Source: Ustilago trichophora
Taxonomy: Eukaryota; Basidiomycota; Ustilaginomycetes; Ustilaginales; Ustilaginaceae
Assembly: GCA_900323505.1 (NCBI GenBank)
Contig: OOIN01000048.1
Span: 186,001 to 250,000 of the forward strand
Direction: 5' to 3'
DNA length: 64,000 nt
In this document: one piece after another, positions 43,425 to 55,300 of the stretch
Layout of the letters: every line of letters starts with the position of its first letter
Position numbering within the stretch: the first letter of the stretch is position 1
Program-made: the position numbers and the translations under genes
The notes under the pieces: generated by a model
The model's database searches: none
What the model saw: only the letters and a program-made list of their open reading frames with translations
What the model was told of the DNA's origin: nothing

Positions 43425-43631
43425 GACGATGATTATTTTACGATTTTGTGTGTTTTTTGTTTCTCCTGTTACCATCATCACGAACCTCGTCATGTTTGTT
43501 TCATCACTTTTGGACGTTTGACGTTTCACGCTTCGCAGATCGCATAGGTTTCGATATACCCAGTTTCCAAACACCATACATGTTATTCTTGTCAACCTCG
43601 TCAAGGACGAGATGTGTTTGCATCTTTAAGT

Positions 43632-44594
43632 TTACAATTTGGCCAGATTCTCACCGCCCACTTTGCCTTGGTCCAAAAAGGCACTGATACTGTTGACCCA
43701 GTAATCTAGATCAAAGTATTCGTACCAAAAGTGACCGAAGTCTTTGGAAGGAGTGTCGTTTAACCTTTTGGCATGTTTGATGCCAAGTAGAATAGCTTCG
43801 CTTTCGTTGTAGAGGACCATTCTGTCCTTTTCGCCGTGGATGACCAATACTGGGCAAGATTCGGGGATGTTGTGCAGCTGTTTGCGGAGGTCTGCAGAGG
43901 AGATGGCGATGAATTGAAGACCGATGATGGATGCGGGACGGTTGGTGGTTCGAACGAGTTTCAGACGGGATTCGAATTTGGATTGAAGTGAACCGGTGGG
44001 GCCGAGAACGGCGTCGTGGTATTGAACGCGCATCATGTTGTAAGTGATGAAATCGTTACGTGCGGTCTTGTCGGTGATGGAAGAGGCTTGAGCGTTGAGG
44101 TCGTTGAGGTTGACGTCTCCTCGTGGAAGTTTGGTCATGGTGGCTGTGAGGATGGCTTTTCGAACTTTGACTTTGCCGTTCACCCAAACGGTTCCGTCCA
44201 CAGGATCTACCTTGGCAAGTTCGGGCGACGAAAGGATGGCTTGAGTTATGTGTCCCCCCATAGAGAAGCCGAGAAGGTCAATGGTACGGTGGCCAAGATG
44301 ATGGGCAAGGTTGATTACGTCCAACCCCATGCTCTCGAGGGAAAGGTCTTGATCCCACTCGTCAGAGATGGTAGATTCACCGATGCCACGATGGTCAGAG
44401 ATGATGACGGGACGAGTTTCACCAAGTGCTTCGAATAAGGGAGACCAGTCCACCATAACAGCGCTCAATCCGTTGATCAGATACAAAGGGGTGCGAGATC
44501 GAGCAGCGTCGGAAGAGGGCGTGTAGGTGCGATAGGCCATTTTACAACCAGACCCATCGGGGTGGTCGTAGAACTGCGTCTTTGAGGCGCCCAT
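43632..44594 (-). CDS. Alpha/beta hydrolase-fold protein
   Basis: The frame encodes 320 residues from ATG at 44594 (MGASKTQFYDHPDGSGC). It has the alpha/beta hydrolase layout: a strand and oxyanion-like stretch (PLYLINGLSAVMVDW), a DHRGIGES loop near residue 68, the nucleophile elbow GFSMGG with Ser at about 111, an acid residue at about 257 (VLVIHGEKDRM) and a His at about 288 (DFGHFWYEYF). All three catalytic residues are therefore present. No signal peptide or membrane segment is seen. The substrate cannot be read from sequence; relatives include esterases, lipases and epoxide hydrolases. It is divergent from SPF30 with 248 bp between starts and convergent with the antiporter gene. Confidence 0.88.
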   Translation of the reverse strand: MGASKTQFYDHPDGSGCKMAYRTYTPSSDAARSRTPLYLINGLSAVMVDWSPLFEALGETRPVIISDHRGIGESTISDEWDQDLSLESMGLDVINLAHHLGHRTIDLLGFSMGGHITQAILSSPELAKVDPVDGTVWVNGKVKVRKAILTATMTKLPRGDVNLNDLNAQASSITDKTARNDFITYNMMRVQYHDAVLGPTGSLQSKFESRLKLVRTTNRPASIIGLQFIAISSADLRKQLHNIPESCPVLVIHGEKDRMVLYNESEAILLGIKHAKRLNDTPSKDFGHFWYEYFDLDYWVNSISAFLDQGKVGGENLAKL

Positions 44595-44842
44595 TCTCAA
44601 GATCGTATTCGGTCTAGATGAAGTTGAAGGAGGGTTGAGAGATGATGGTGAGGAAGAAAGAAAGAAAGAAAGAAGGAGATTTTTGCGGGGTATCAAAGGC
44701 AGAAAGGAGTAGCGAGGCTGAAAAGGCAACCGGTCTCGGCAACTCAAGTGGTAACCGCGTCAAGCGGCAACCCAATTTTATTTTTATTTTTTTTCATTCG
44801 ATTCTGTTAGACTCGTATTTGGTTTGGTTCGGAAGACGGAAA

Positions 44843-45973
44843 ATGGCTGCCAAAAAGTGGAGTTGGATCCAGGACCCTGAAATGCTTGCGACACTACCTG
44901 CATCAGCTTTTGCTTCTTCGAACCATAACCACCATCACTTGTTGAACAACAAAATGGACGAATCCGAAGTGGAGCTGTACAAGCTTCAACTCAGTCAGGT
45001 TGAAAATGCCCTCGAGGGCGATCCTGATAATGCCGAACTGCAGGAGCTGAAGAAGGAGCTCGAGAACCTGATCCAATTGACCAAATCGTTGGTGCACTCG
45101 GGCGCTGGAGGATCCAGTAGCAGCACGGCACCAGCGCCGGCACCAGAATCCCTTTCCGATCCAGAGCAAAGCAAAAGCAAGGGTGGAAGCGATGTAACAG
45201 CATCTCCTCAACCTCTTCCTCCTGGGTCACAAGCGTTTGTATCGTTACAGAGTGGCAGCAGCGCAAAAGGAGCAAGCAATGCTCGAGTGCGAGGGACCTT
45301 CTCGACAGGACAAGAGGTGCTTGCCCGTTATTCGGCAGACAATCGCTTCTATCCAGCTCGTATTGTAGCCGTTGCGGGCGATCCGGCAAATCCTACTTTT
45401 ACTGTGGTCTACAAAGGATATGGTAATACAGAGATGTTGCCCGCCACCTCGCTCAAGTCTATACAGCCACATCCTCCAGCACCACCACCGTCATCACATG
45501 ATGGTTTCTCTTCCACACCTCTTCCTCCACCACCGGCACCACCTTCCTCAGCATCAACCTCTCACATCGGTCCATCATTCCCTCAACCCCAACCCCCTCC
45601 ACCACCAGCACCAACTGAAACATCTTCGTCCTCCTTCGCCCCACCACCACCTCCACCACCATCCGACACCCTTCCTCCTCCTCCTCCTCCTCCTCCTCCT
45701 CCTCCTTCAGATGGCCCCATGGACGAGCGTGCACTGAAAAAACATCGCAACGAGAAAAAGCTTCAACGACGAGAACAGAAATCCGCAATCCAGATCGAAA
45801 AAGCAGCCTCGTGGCAAAAATTCGCTTCCAAAGCCACAAAGAACAAGACGCTCAAAAAGAGCATCTTTGGCACGAGCGACGATCCCTATGCCAAAGTTGG
45901 GATTAGCGATGCGAAAAAATCGGCCAACGCATCGGCATCGGTACCAGCGAAAGATACTCCTTCTTTGGGATGA
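44843..45973 (+). CDS. SPF30: Survival-motor-neuron-domain splicing factor SPF30
   Basis: SPF30 (SMNDC1) is a Tudor-domain factor needed for assembly of the active spliceosome; its Tudor domain binds dimethyl-arginine tails of Sm proteins. The frame encodes 376 residues. After a non-conserved lead, residues 38-90 match the family helix (ELYKLQLSQVENALEGDPDN, then ELKKELENLIQLTKSLV). The Tudor domain lies near 150-208 (GQEVLARYSADNRFYPARIV, then VVYKGYGNTEMLP). The tail has the family ending: KAASWQKFASKATKNKTLKK then SIFGT and KVGISD. Between Tudor and tail is an unusual ~95-residue linker almost entirely Pro, Ser, Ala and His, with poly-Pro runs. Start choice: ATG at 44843; an ATG at 44954 (MDESEVELYKLQ) would match the animal start better, so the first 37 residues are uncertain. 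Confidence 0.9.
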   Translation: MAAKKWSWIQDPEMLATLPASAFASSNHNHHHLLNNKMDESEVELYKLQLSQVENALEGDPDNAELQELKKELENLIQLTKSLVHSGAGGSSSSTAPAPAPESLSDPEQSKSKGGSDVTASPQPLPPGSQAFVSLQSGSSAKGASNARVRGTFSTGQEVLARYSADNRFYPARIVAVAGDPANPTFTVVYKGYGNTEMLPATSLKSIQPHPPAPPPSSHDGFSSTPLPPPPAPPSSASTSHIGPSFPQPQPPPPPAPTETSSSSFAPPPPPPPSDTLPPPPPPPPPPPSDGPMDERALKKHRNEKKLQRREQKSAIQIEKAASWQKFASKATKNKTLKKSIFGTSDDPYAKVGISDAKKSANASASVPAKDTPSLG

Positions 45974-46152
45974 GTCTCTCGATTTTTATTATCACTCAAA
46001 AGTGAACTATCGATTTTCATCAGGTCCTAACTTCGACACAAGGAGAACACAACAACACCCCTGGTCTGAGCTGAGCGCGGAAAAACAAGTTGCATCCATT
46101 CATCATCATACAGTACTGTGATTGTACAAAAAAAAAAAAAAAGACCTACTCC

Positions 46153-48129
46153 CTAAGACTGAATCGCCATCAACGAACCAACAAAGGTCAAGATCAACCT
46201 CTGTCGAAGTTCGATAATATCCTCTGGTACCAAAAAGATCAAAGCTCCCAACTTTCTCGCGATCGAAATGGCCAACTTGGCGTTCATCTTGGACTCTTCC
46301 TCGGTCCTACCGGCGTTGACCAGACTGTAGTCGACAATACCAGGTCGAAGAGCGTTGAGCAAATCGAGGAAGAAGACGGCCGTTTTCAACTGGGGATCTT
46401 TGAAGCTTCGAATCTGGCTAGATTTGCCACTGGTCTTGACGAGATTGTTGGCCCATGCGACCATGTCCGAGTCGCTTACGCCACGACCGCCTTTGGAGAG
46501 CGACGAGAGCGTCTTTGTGATGTTGAGACGCATGAGTTGCCATACGAGGCCGAGGGTGAGCGTTTTAGTTCCATCGACAATGTCTGCGCCTTGGATGCCG
46601 ACAATGTGCATGTTGGATGCTTTGGCGAGATCGACGGCGTAATTGGTGTTTTCGACGGCTTTGAAGCGCGACAGTTCTTGACCTTCTTTGGGCTTGCTAA
46701 CGCGCTTCCAGGTGACACTGCCGGGGATGACCTTGTCAAAGGCCTGCAGGATAACGGTGCCGTCTTTGAGATCTTCGAAGAGGTTGTATACGCCGGGTTC
46801 GACATCGAGACTGTTGAGCCAGAGGGTGAAGACTCGGGCTTCGCGCTCGCCTTCAGCGTCAAAGTCCTCGATCTCGACAGGTGGGGCTTCTTCGAGCGGT
46901 TCGAGACACGGCCAGGTGTTGAAGAGGTGGGCGACAAAGGCCAAGTTCAACTTGGGGTTACCTGCCACCATGGATCCGGGGGTCAGATACTTGCGGCAGC
47001 CAATGGCATCTGCACGCTGGAGGACCATCTCGGCACGCTGCATCAGGTCGGATTGCTGCAGCGGGGCGCGGTCGCACGACTCGGGTTTGAGCTGGCTGAG
47101 AAGGACAGTGTAGTTCTCACCGTCCGAGACGTCCTTGCTGAAGTTGGCAACACGACGGTGCCAGCCAGCAGCTTTTAGGTGGTAGTTGAACCATCGGAGC
47201 AAGATCTGGTCGGGCGGCAGACGCAGGAACTCTTCGAGGGTCTCGCCATCGTCGAGGAGACGGTAGAGCTCTGGATGATTCTTCAAGTCAATCTTGCTGA
47301 GCAAACCACGTCGGATGATTTGCCAGACGAGACCGAGGATCAAGTGCTCTTTACCGTCAATGATATCCTGGGGGCCAATGTTGACGACGCTGCAGCCGAT
47401 AGCCTTTGCGGAAGTGATGACAATGTTGTTGTTCTCGGTCATCTGGAAGGCGTTGGGACCTTTGCCGCCCTTGCCAACGTTGAGGACACGCTCATCGATG
47501 GTATCCGGGACCGAGTCGTTGATAAGCTTGCAGAGCACGAGACCGTCTCGACACTCGTCAAAGAGCTGGAAGGTGTCGGTGGGGATGGGGAGACGCGAGC
47601 CGATGTGAGCATCGCCGGCCAGGCTAGAGTTGATGTGACGCGTGAACTCGGTACGCTCGTCTTCGTTGATCGTGTGCTGGGTGGAGGAGGTAGCGCCCTT
47701 GACGAACACCTTGCCCTTGGTGACGACACCTGCGGAAGCGTTGCGACCGGCACGGATCTTGGCGAGGAGGTCGACGTAGTCATCGAGTTCAACACGACCT
47801 GAGGCATCGAGGTCGACTTCTTTGAGAGTTTCACGGACCTGATCGTAGGAAGCATCGCCCTGGTCTTGGATGGCTTTGATAACGTCCTGCTTTGGGATGC
47901 TGCCCTTCTCCTCGACGTCGAGTGTGCGGAAGCGGGAGATAAGGCCCATCATCTCCTCTTGGGAGCTGTAATAACCGGTGATGCAAGCGGATCGGTTCAC
48001 CAGGGAGAGACAGAGAGGTGTCAGGTAGATTGAAGCAACAGGCAGCAGCAGCAGCATGCAGCATGCAGCATGGATGAGAGTCGACACTTACAATTGAGGA
48101 TACTTCCTCTGAAGCTTGATCGCCTCCAT
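46153..48129 (-). CDS. SAC6: Fimbrin/plastin actin-bundling protein
   Basis: Fimbrin cross-links actin filaments in endocytic patches and cables. The model is complement(join(46153..47965,48092..48129)), giving 616 residues, the usual fungal length. The N-terminus after splicing reads MEAIKLQRKYPQFSQEEMMG and begins an EF-hand-like region (residues about 15-85, with DLDASGRVELDDYVDLL). Four calponin-homology domains follow; recognisable strings are LFDECRDGLVLCKLINDSVP, GCSVVNIGPQDIIDGKEHLI, FNYHLKAAG, YNLFEDLKDGTVILQAFDKV and GIQGADIVDGTKTLTLGLVW. The 126-nt intron has donor GTAAGT and acceptor TACAG and carries a GCATGCT-type tandem repeat. It is divergent from prefoldin 2. Confidence 0.96.
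48041..48072. repeat. Tandem GCAGCAT/CAG repeat in fimbrin intron 1
   Basis: CAG units pass into three tandem copies of a 7-bp GCATGCA-type unit inside the first intron of the fimbrin gene. It is noncoding and a likely length-variable site. Confidence 0.75.
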
Positions 48130-48799
48130 CTTGATTGTCGGGTTTGCGGCTTTTGAGAGTCACTAGTGGTATGCTTTACGGAATTGAGGAGGTACAAAGC
48201 CTTGAAACCGTGATTGGTGGTGTGCTTGAGCAGTGGATCGCTGTCTGCTATGTTACAAGCCTGGATGTTTGTCGTTGAAGCTGAGGCTGTGGGATGGATA
48301 GATAGATGGATGTGGATGGATGGAAGGATGGAAGGAAGGAGAGGATGAAGGAAGAAGCGGAAAATGGATCTTGGGATGACAAGTGCTTGCTTGCTTGGAT
48401 GTCGACGCAGTGTGACAGAGAGAGAGAGAGAGAGAGAGAGAGACAGCGCGTGGCCCAAACGCCAATTTTGCTAGGAAAGTGGAGTTGTGTGACAGAATTA
48501 CAGTGTTAGATGGCTGTGTTGTGCTTTAACCCCTCTTCTGGCTTTTTCCACACTCGGCACGATCTCCGACTCGCTTTCTTACGAATTTCAGGCATCATCA
48601 TCATGCTTGGATTTTCAAGAAAGCGTGTTAGACCTAAGTATTCTTTTGCCACTCTTCTTTTTGACGCTCACGTGAAGCGAACGAGCCTCTCAAGAAGATG
48701 CTGTCCAACACTTGCATCTTCCACTATTCACACATCCGACCCTTTTCAACCTTTCATACGTCCAAGGTTGATCAATATCGAGTCGCACATCACATAACA
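48130..48799. other. Divergent promoter region, fimbrin and prefoldin 2
   Basis: This 670-bp region contains GGAT/GGAAG-type imperfect repeats near 48296-48345 and a GA run at about 48416-48443. No gene is supported in it. Confidence 0.55.
48416..48443. repeat. GA dinucleotide microsatellite
   Basis: A GA run of about 13 units lies between the divergent fimbrin and prefoldin genes. Confidence 0.85.
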
Positions 48800-49553
48800 A
48801 TGGCATCGACAGCAACACAAAAGCCCGCACCAGCGGTAGGGCAGAAGAGGCAACTCACAGAACAAGGTATGTTCCCACCACACTTCATCGCAAGCTTGCT
48901 GAAAGGCTCGCGAGCATTCTCCACTTACTCTAACCATTCCCCCATTCCTCGTTGTGCCTGCATCTCTTGATGATGATGCGTCCCAAACAGAGGCAGCCCA
49001 AGTCTACCAGTCCAGAAGATCCGAACTCCAAGGCATCGCCTCCAAGATTGGCGAGCTTGAAGGCGAAGCTGATGAGCACAAGTATGTCCTTTATCCCCAC
49101 AGCAACAAAGATATTCGAGACCTCTGCCTTTCGTGGATTCTTTCGTAAGAAGGACGCACAAACTGAACGTTCGAACATCCCTTTACGTGCACCACATTGC
49201 TTCCCATACAGACTGGTAATCGACACCCTCACCGAGGCATCCAAAGCCGACCCTGATCGCAAGTGCTTCCGTCTCATCGGTGGTGTGCTGGTCGAGCGAA
49301 CGGTCAAAGAAGTTCTGCCTGCACTGCAGACCAATCTCGAAGGCGTGCGTTACAACCCTCCATTCATCTAGCCGACTTGTCATGGAATTGCTCTACTGAC
49401 TCTACCATCTTTTGTCCTCTTTCTCTTTCTCTATAATCCGGATGCGATTCACTACCGACCCAACAGCTCAAGCAGATCCTCGAAACACTTCTCAAACAGT
49501 ACAAGCAGAAGGAGACCGAGCTGCAAGAGTTCCAGCGCGAATACGCTTCCTAG
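48800..49553 (+). CDS. GIM4: Prefoldin subunit 2
   Basis: Prefoldin is the hexameric co-chaperone that delivers nascent actin and tubulin to the CCT chaperonin; subunit 2 is a beta-type subunit. The model is join(48800..48866,48991..49081,49212..49344,49467..49553), giving 103 residues. Splicing restores one coiled-coil/beta-hairpin protein: QKRQLTEQEAAQVYQSRRSE, ELQGIASKIGELEGEADEHK, then DPDRKCFRLIGGVLVERTVK and LETLLKQYKQKETELQEF. The CFRLIGGVLVERTV stretch is the subunit 2 signature. Introns are 124, 130 and 122 nt with GTATGT, GTATGT and GTGCGT donors; introns fill almost 60 percent of the gene. Actin-related fimbrin lies divergently next door, probably by chance. Confidence 0.95.
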
Positions 49554-49883
49554 TCCCCCCCTCAACCACTCTCTTACTCATCCCCACCTTGCTTCCCCTG
49601 TACGCACTCGCACCAACGAGGCCTTTGTTCTAGATCTCTCAAGGCACAGAGATAGGGCTAGGTCTAATGTAATTGTACCTTTCACTCCAACCGCATCATC
49701 TCAGATTGGCTGTGATCAAGGGACTGTGAAACCTGAGAGTCTGTTTTGTTTGAGCTGTAGAAGCGGAATCTACCATCGGCAAAAGCACCAAAGCGCACAC
49801 ACACCAGACAGCCAACATAGGCACGTAGATCTATCCTAGCTGAAATGACATTCTCGCGCGAAATTACACGGTAGCGGCAACTT
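49554..49883. other. Intergenic region between convergent genes
   Basis: 330 bases lie between the stops of prefoldin 2 and the complex I subunit. Nothing beyond presumed 3' UTRs is seen. Confidence 0.6.
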
Positions 49884-50500
49884 TTACGCAGTGTCGATGA
49901 CTCTGAAGCCTTTCACCTGTCGTGCCACGATTCCAACACCAAAGGCGACATCACGGAGATAAAGTTGTTAGTATAGCGCTCCTACAGCCAGTCACTCTAG
50001 CATTTGGAGGGGTGGGGTGTAGCTCACCTTGGCATCAGCCAACAAAGAGTGATACTTCTTGGCAAGTTCGTTGCATGCCTGGTAGTGGTTGACTCCTTCG
50101 GCCTTGTGGCATTTCTGCAGCTCTTCGCGGACGATACGCGCTTCCATGGTTCGGACCCACGATTCTCGCACTTTCTCGTCTCGCTGTGCGAGCGTGTCTG
50201 TTGTACAAGCAGCCGTATCGAGAGATGATTGTGTCGGTTTTGTTGTAGATATGTGTGTGTACGGATGCGCGTGTCGAGTGTGAGAGTGTGTCCGGTTATG
50301 GTGGTGCGATGCAGTAGGGTAGGTCGTTTCGTGTGGCGAAGTTGAGAAGGGAGGCAAAGGGAGAAGAGGAGATATGGCGTCAGTAATGAAACACAAGTTG
50401 AGTCGAAGCTTTCGCAGTCTATGGAAGCTGTGATGTTCGAGTATTGGAGTTGAGGGTTGGACGTACCACGCATCTCTTCGGCGCTGGGAAGCTTATCCAT
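49884..50500 (-). CDS. NADH:ubiquinone oxidoreductase subunit, NDUFB10/12 kDa type
   Basis: The model is complement(join(49884..49916,50028..50197,50467..50500)), giving 78 residues. The protein begins MDKLPSAEEMRDTLAQRDEK and contains ESWVRTMEARIVREELQKCH then KAEGVNHYQACNELAKKYH, and ends VKGFRVIDTA. The pattern W-V-R-x-M-x-A-R-[IL]-V-R-[ED]-E plus EGVNH...C matches the fungal ~12 kDa membrane-arm subunit of mitochondrial complex I (NDUFB10 counterpart), including conserved Cys residues. Introns are 269 and 111 nt. No cleavable presequence is evident, as is usual for this subunit. It is divergent from TRM8 across 335 bp. Confidence 0.85.
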
Positions 50501-51936
<1,436 letters not shown>

Positions 51937-52370
51937 TTCGGTGAGGTATTCTTTGACAAATGCAATTGGCTTAAAAAAAAAAAAAAGAAGTCGCCTGGAC
52001 TTGTATTGAATTGTGTCGTGTGGGTTGCCTGACTGAAGGGGCAACGTTGTCGGTTTGCGGGACTACCACGGCTTGGGAACTTGCCAGAGAGAAATCGTAG
52101 CGCCGATCGTATGTGTCTGATCTTTCGATCAAAGTGTGAGCCAAACCGAGACCGATCACCAGAGCAACTTGAGAACAGAGTAGGACGGATTATCAACCAC
52201 ATGTATACAATACAAAAAGAGCCAAAAAAATAAAAATAAAAAAATAACACGAGCCAAAGAGAGTGCTCTCTCCTCTTGAGGAGAGAGTCGGCGAAAGCGA
52301 AATGCTAGCAAAAAAAAAAAAGGAAAAAAAAAGAGTGTGTGTATATATAGCGCCTAGATTTGCGCAATGC
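51937..52370. other. Intergenic region between convergent genes
   Basis: About 430 bases lie between the stops of TRM8 and the GRAM-like gene. It has several A-rich runs and a short inverted repeat (CTCTCTCC TCTTGA GGAGAGAG) at about 52266-52287. It is presumably two facing 3' UTRs. Confidence 0.55.
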
Positions 52371-55300
52371 TTAGTGCCATTTCTGAGGGGCAAGCGCCAA
52401 CAAGCGATTGAAAGCCACATCCCTCTCTGCGACGCCTTGCAGTTGGAAAACCTGACCGTTTCTCAGTTTGATCTGCAAACCGCCGAGGAGGGTCTTTTCC
52501 AATCTGACCACCTTTTCGAGTCTCGCATCGAGCATGATCTTTGCCGAGGAAGAAGTAGAGCGAATCAGGTCGTCTGCCAAGCTGATCTGTTCTTCTTCTT
52601 CGGTGGAGGATGGGGAGGAGAGGGTGCGGAAGATGAGACGAGAGGCTAGGATGATGAGGTGACCGGGGGTGTTTTCAAACGTGGCGAAGTGAGAGCTTTC
52701 CAAGATGTCGGTGATGTGGGTGAGTTCTTGGGTTGATACGCGGTGGTCAAAGGCTGTAGGGGAGAGGGTGGCGGGTAGGAGTTTGAGTGCAGCGCTGCGG
52801 GAAGGGGTGTTGGGGTGGTTTACAAGTTGGTCTCCACTGGCGGCACGTCGACGGAGGGTGAGGATGGCATGCTGTGCATCTGTAGGTACGTCGTACAGAA
52901 GCACGTCGATCGGATTGACGGAACGAATCCACTCAGGTGCCCAATTGGGTTGGTGAAGAACGATCGGCAACCACACAAACAGCGCCAACCCAACAAAAAG
53001 CCCTGGAAGTTGAAGCATCATACTGCTGTCAAACCTCGTAGCACCCAACGCCAAGGCAAGAAGCAATCCAGTGAATCGCAACGAAGCCTTGGGCGATCGC
53101 CAGAGCATCAAGTTGCGCATGCGTTCGTGGGTGCTTGCCGAACCGAGCAAGACCGGAGCAATGCGGCTATACGCAGCACTGAGCTCCTGAGCGTCGCTCG
53201 ACGAGGACGAAGATGCGCCGCCCATCTGGGCACCTTGTGTAGCAACGAGAAGGGCAAGTCCGACAAAGATCATGGCGGCAAGTCTTCCCTTGGCCCAGCT
53301 GTAGGCGTAGACGCAGGATACACCGGCAGATACGAGCGGCTGCTCCCAGCTTGCAATGCGGAAGAGGGAGCGTACGATCGAGGTGTACAGCGGGTTGCTG
53401 CTTAGCAAGGGCGCCGAAACCACCTTGAAGCTCTTACCGCTGGTAGGAGCCGGGGCGCGCTCGGACGAGTAGACAAGCGTCGCACTGTCATCGCTGTAAG
53501 CAGAGAGAAAGGTGGTGGCGTAGGCCACGAGATAGGCGGGGAGCGAATCCCAGTCCTCACGCTTGGGCCACTCGTTGGACCCCGCGTGGATGTTGTCGAG
53601 CAACTCGAGCGATTCGACGGTCTTGATGTTGCGGCCGAAGGAGGAGAGGAAGGTAAGAATGTCCTGATCGTCCTGGCTGAGAGTGCCGCTCTGCTGTGCG
53701 GTCTGTTCGCTGGTTGCTGCTGCTGCAATATCCTCACCGGCAGTGCTCTCTTTTTGCAACTTCATAGGTGGGAATTTGAGATGTCCTCGCTGCCTCTGTT
53801 CGTGTTCGAGCAGCTCCTCTTCCTCCTCGTCCTGACCCTCTGCAACAGCGCCGAAGCTCGCCGAGACGGGCAGATCAAACGAGACCTCTTTCTTTGGCGA
53901 AAGCAACGACCCATCCTCCGACGGAACTCGCTTACGCAGCACGCTCTTGAACGTCGTCATCGACGATGCGCTCGGCGAGAGCGGAGCAGCCATTCCGTCA
54001 TCCGAAGATCCACCCACCTTTGCAAAGCTGGACCCATTCGAAGCGTTGCTATGGTTGTCGATCGAGCCCTCACTCGACAGGCTTCTGTTCGAGAACCTCC
54101 TCTGATCGCTCACAGGAACAGCGAGCGAGCTGGCCATATCGGCAAAGCTGGGCATCGAATCAGTAATGCGGCTGCGTCCACTTCGACCTCCACTTCGACG
54201 AGAGGTGCGTCGCCCGTTGGTGGACGAGGTGTTGCTGAGCGCGATGGAAGGGGTGTGCGAGCTGACGCTGCCGCTGGAGCGAGCGCGGGTCTTTACGCGC
54301 ATAAGGTGGGGATCGAGGCTAGCAGCTGCGCCCGAGTCGGTGGGCGAAGAGGGGACTTTGGTGAGGCCAGGGGTGGCGACTCGGTGTCGTCTCTGACCGG
54401 TGATGCTGCCGTTGGCGAAAGAGTTAAGGGACGAGAGGCCATCGCGTGAGGTTTCGGAGGCAATGGAGGGAGCAGGGTTGCTAAAGACGGGAGAGATAGG
54501 CATGGCAGAAGAGCCATCGGTCGAGCTTACGGTAGGCGCGTGCGAGTCGATCGATGGAGACAGCTGCAACGTGGGCATGGGAGAGGCAGGAAGCTCGATG
54601 GGAGAAGTAGGCGGTGCTTGGGCAGGGATAGCTGCGGCCCACGAGGTCATGTCCTGAGGCACAAGACCAGGCAGCTGAGGCGCCATGCGTGATACGGCAG
54701 GGGCCTGGACGTCGTTGTTGACCTTGCCCACCTCCTCCGAGCTGCTGTTGGGCAGACTTGGCGACGAATCAGTAGACTGAGATCCGGAGGAGCCAGAGTT
54801 GGAACCCTTCTTCTTGATCGAAAAGGCCTTCTTGAACGAGACGGGGCTGATGAGACGAGCACGCGCCTTTCGGATCTCCTCCTTTTCACGAGGGAGGCTC
54901 GAGATCTCGAGACGTGGAAGAGGAGTGCCGTCCGGACCGAAGCGAGGCGAACTGTCCATGTCATCGCCATGACCCGAGAGGGAGAGCAGATCAGCCTCGA
55001 GACGCTGGAAGACGGGCTGTGGGGGGCCCTGCTGATCCTGCATGGCTTCGTTGGAGTACATTGCAACAGTGTGCAGAGATGCAGCACCGGTCTCGTCGTC
55101 GTCAGGGTATACGCTGCACTCGGTCTCCTCGGTCTCGCTCTCGTCGGTGTCCTGATCCAATCCGTACTCGGCGAGGAAAGCAGGGCGGTTGTTTTGGGAC
55201 TGCTCCTGCCAGCCGTCGTGGGACAGAGGAGGTGTGCAGATGATAGCGGGGTCCAGATCAACCGAGCTAGCCCACGAGGAGCGGCGCGAGTGAACCGAAA

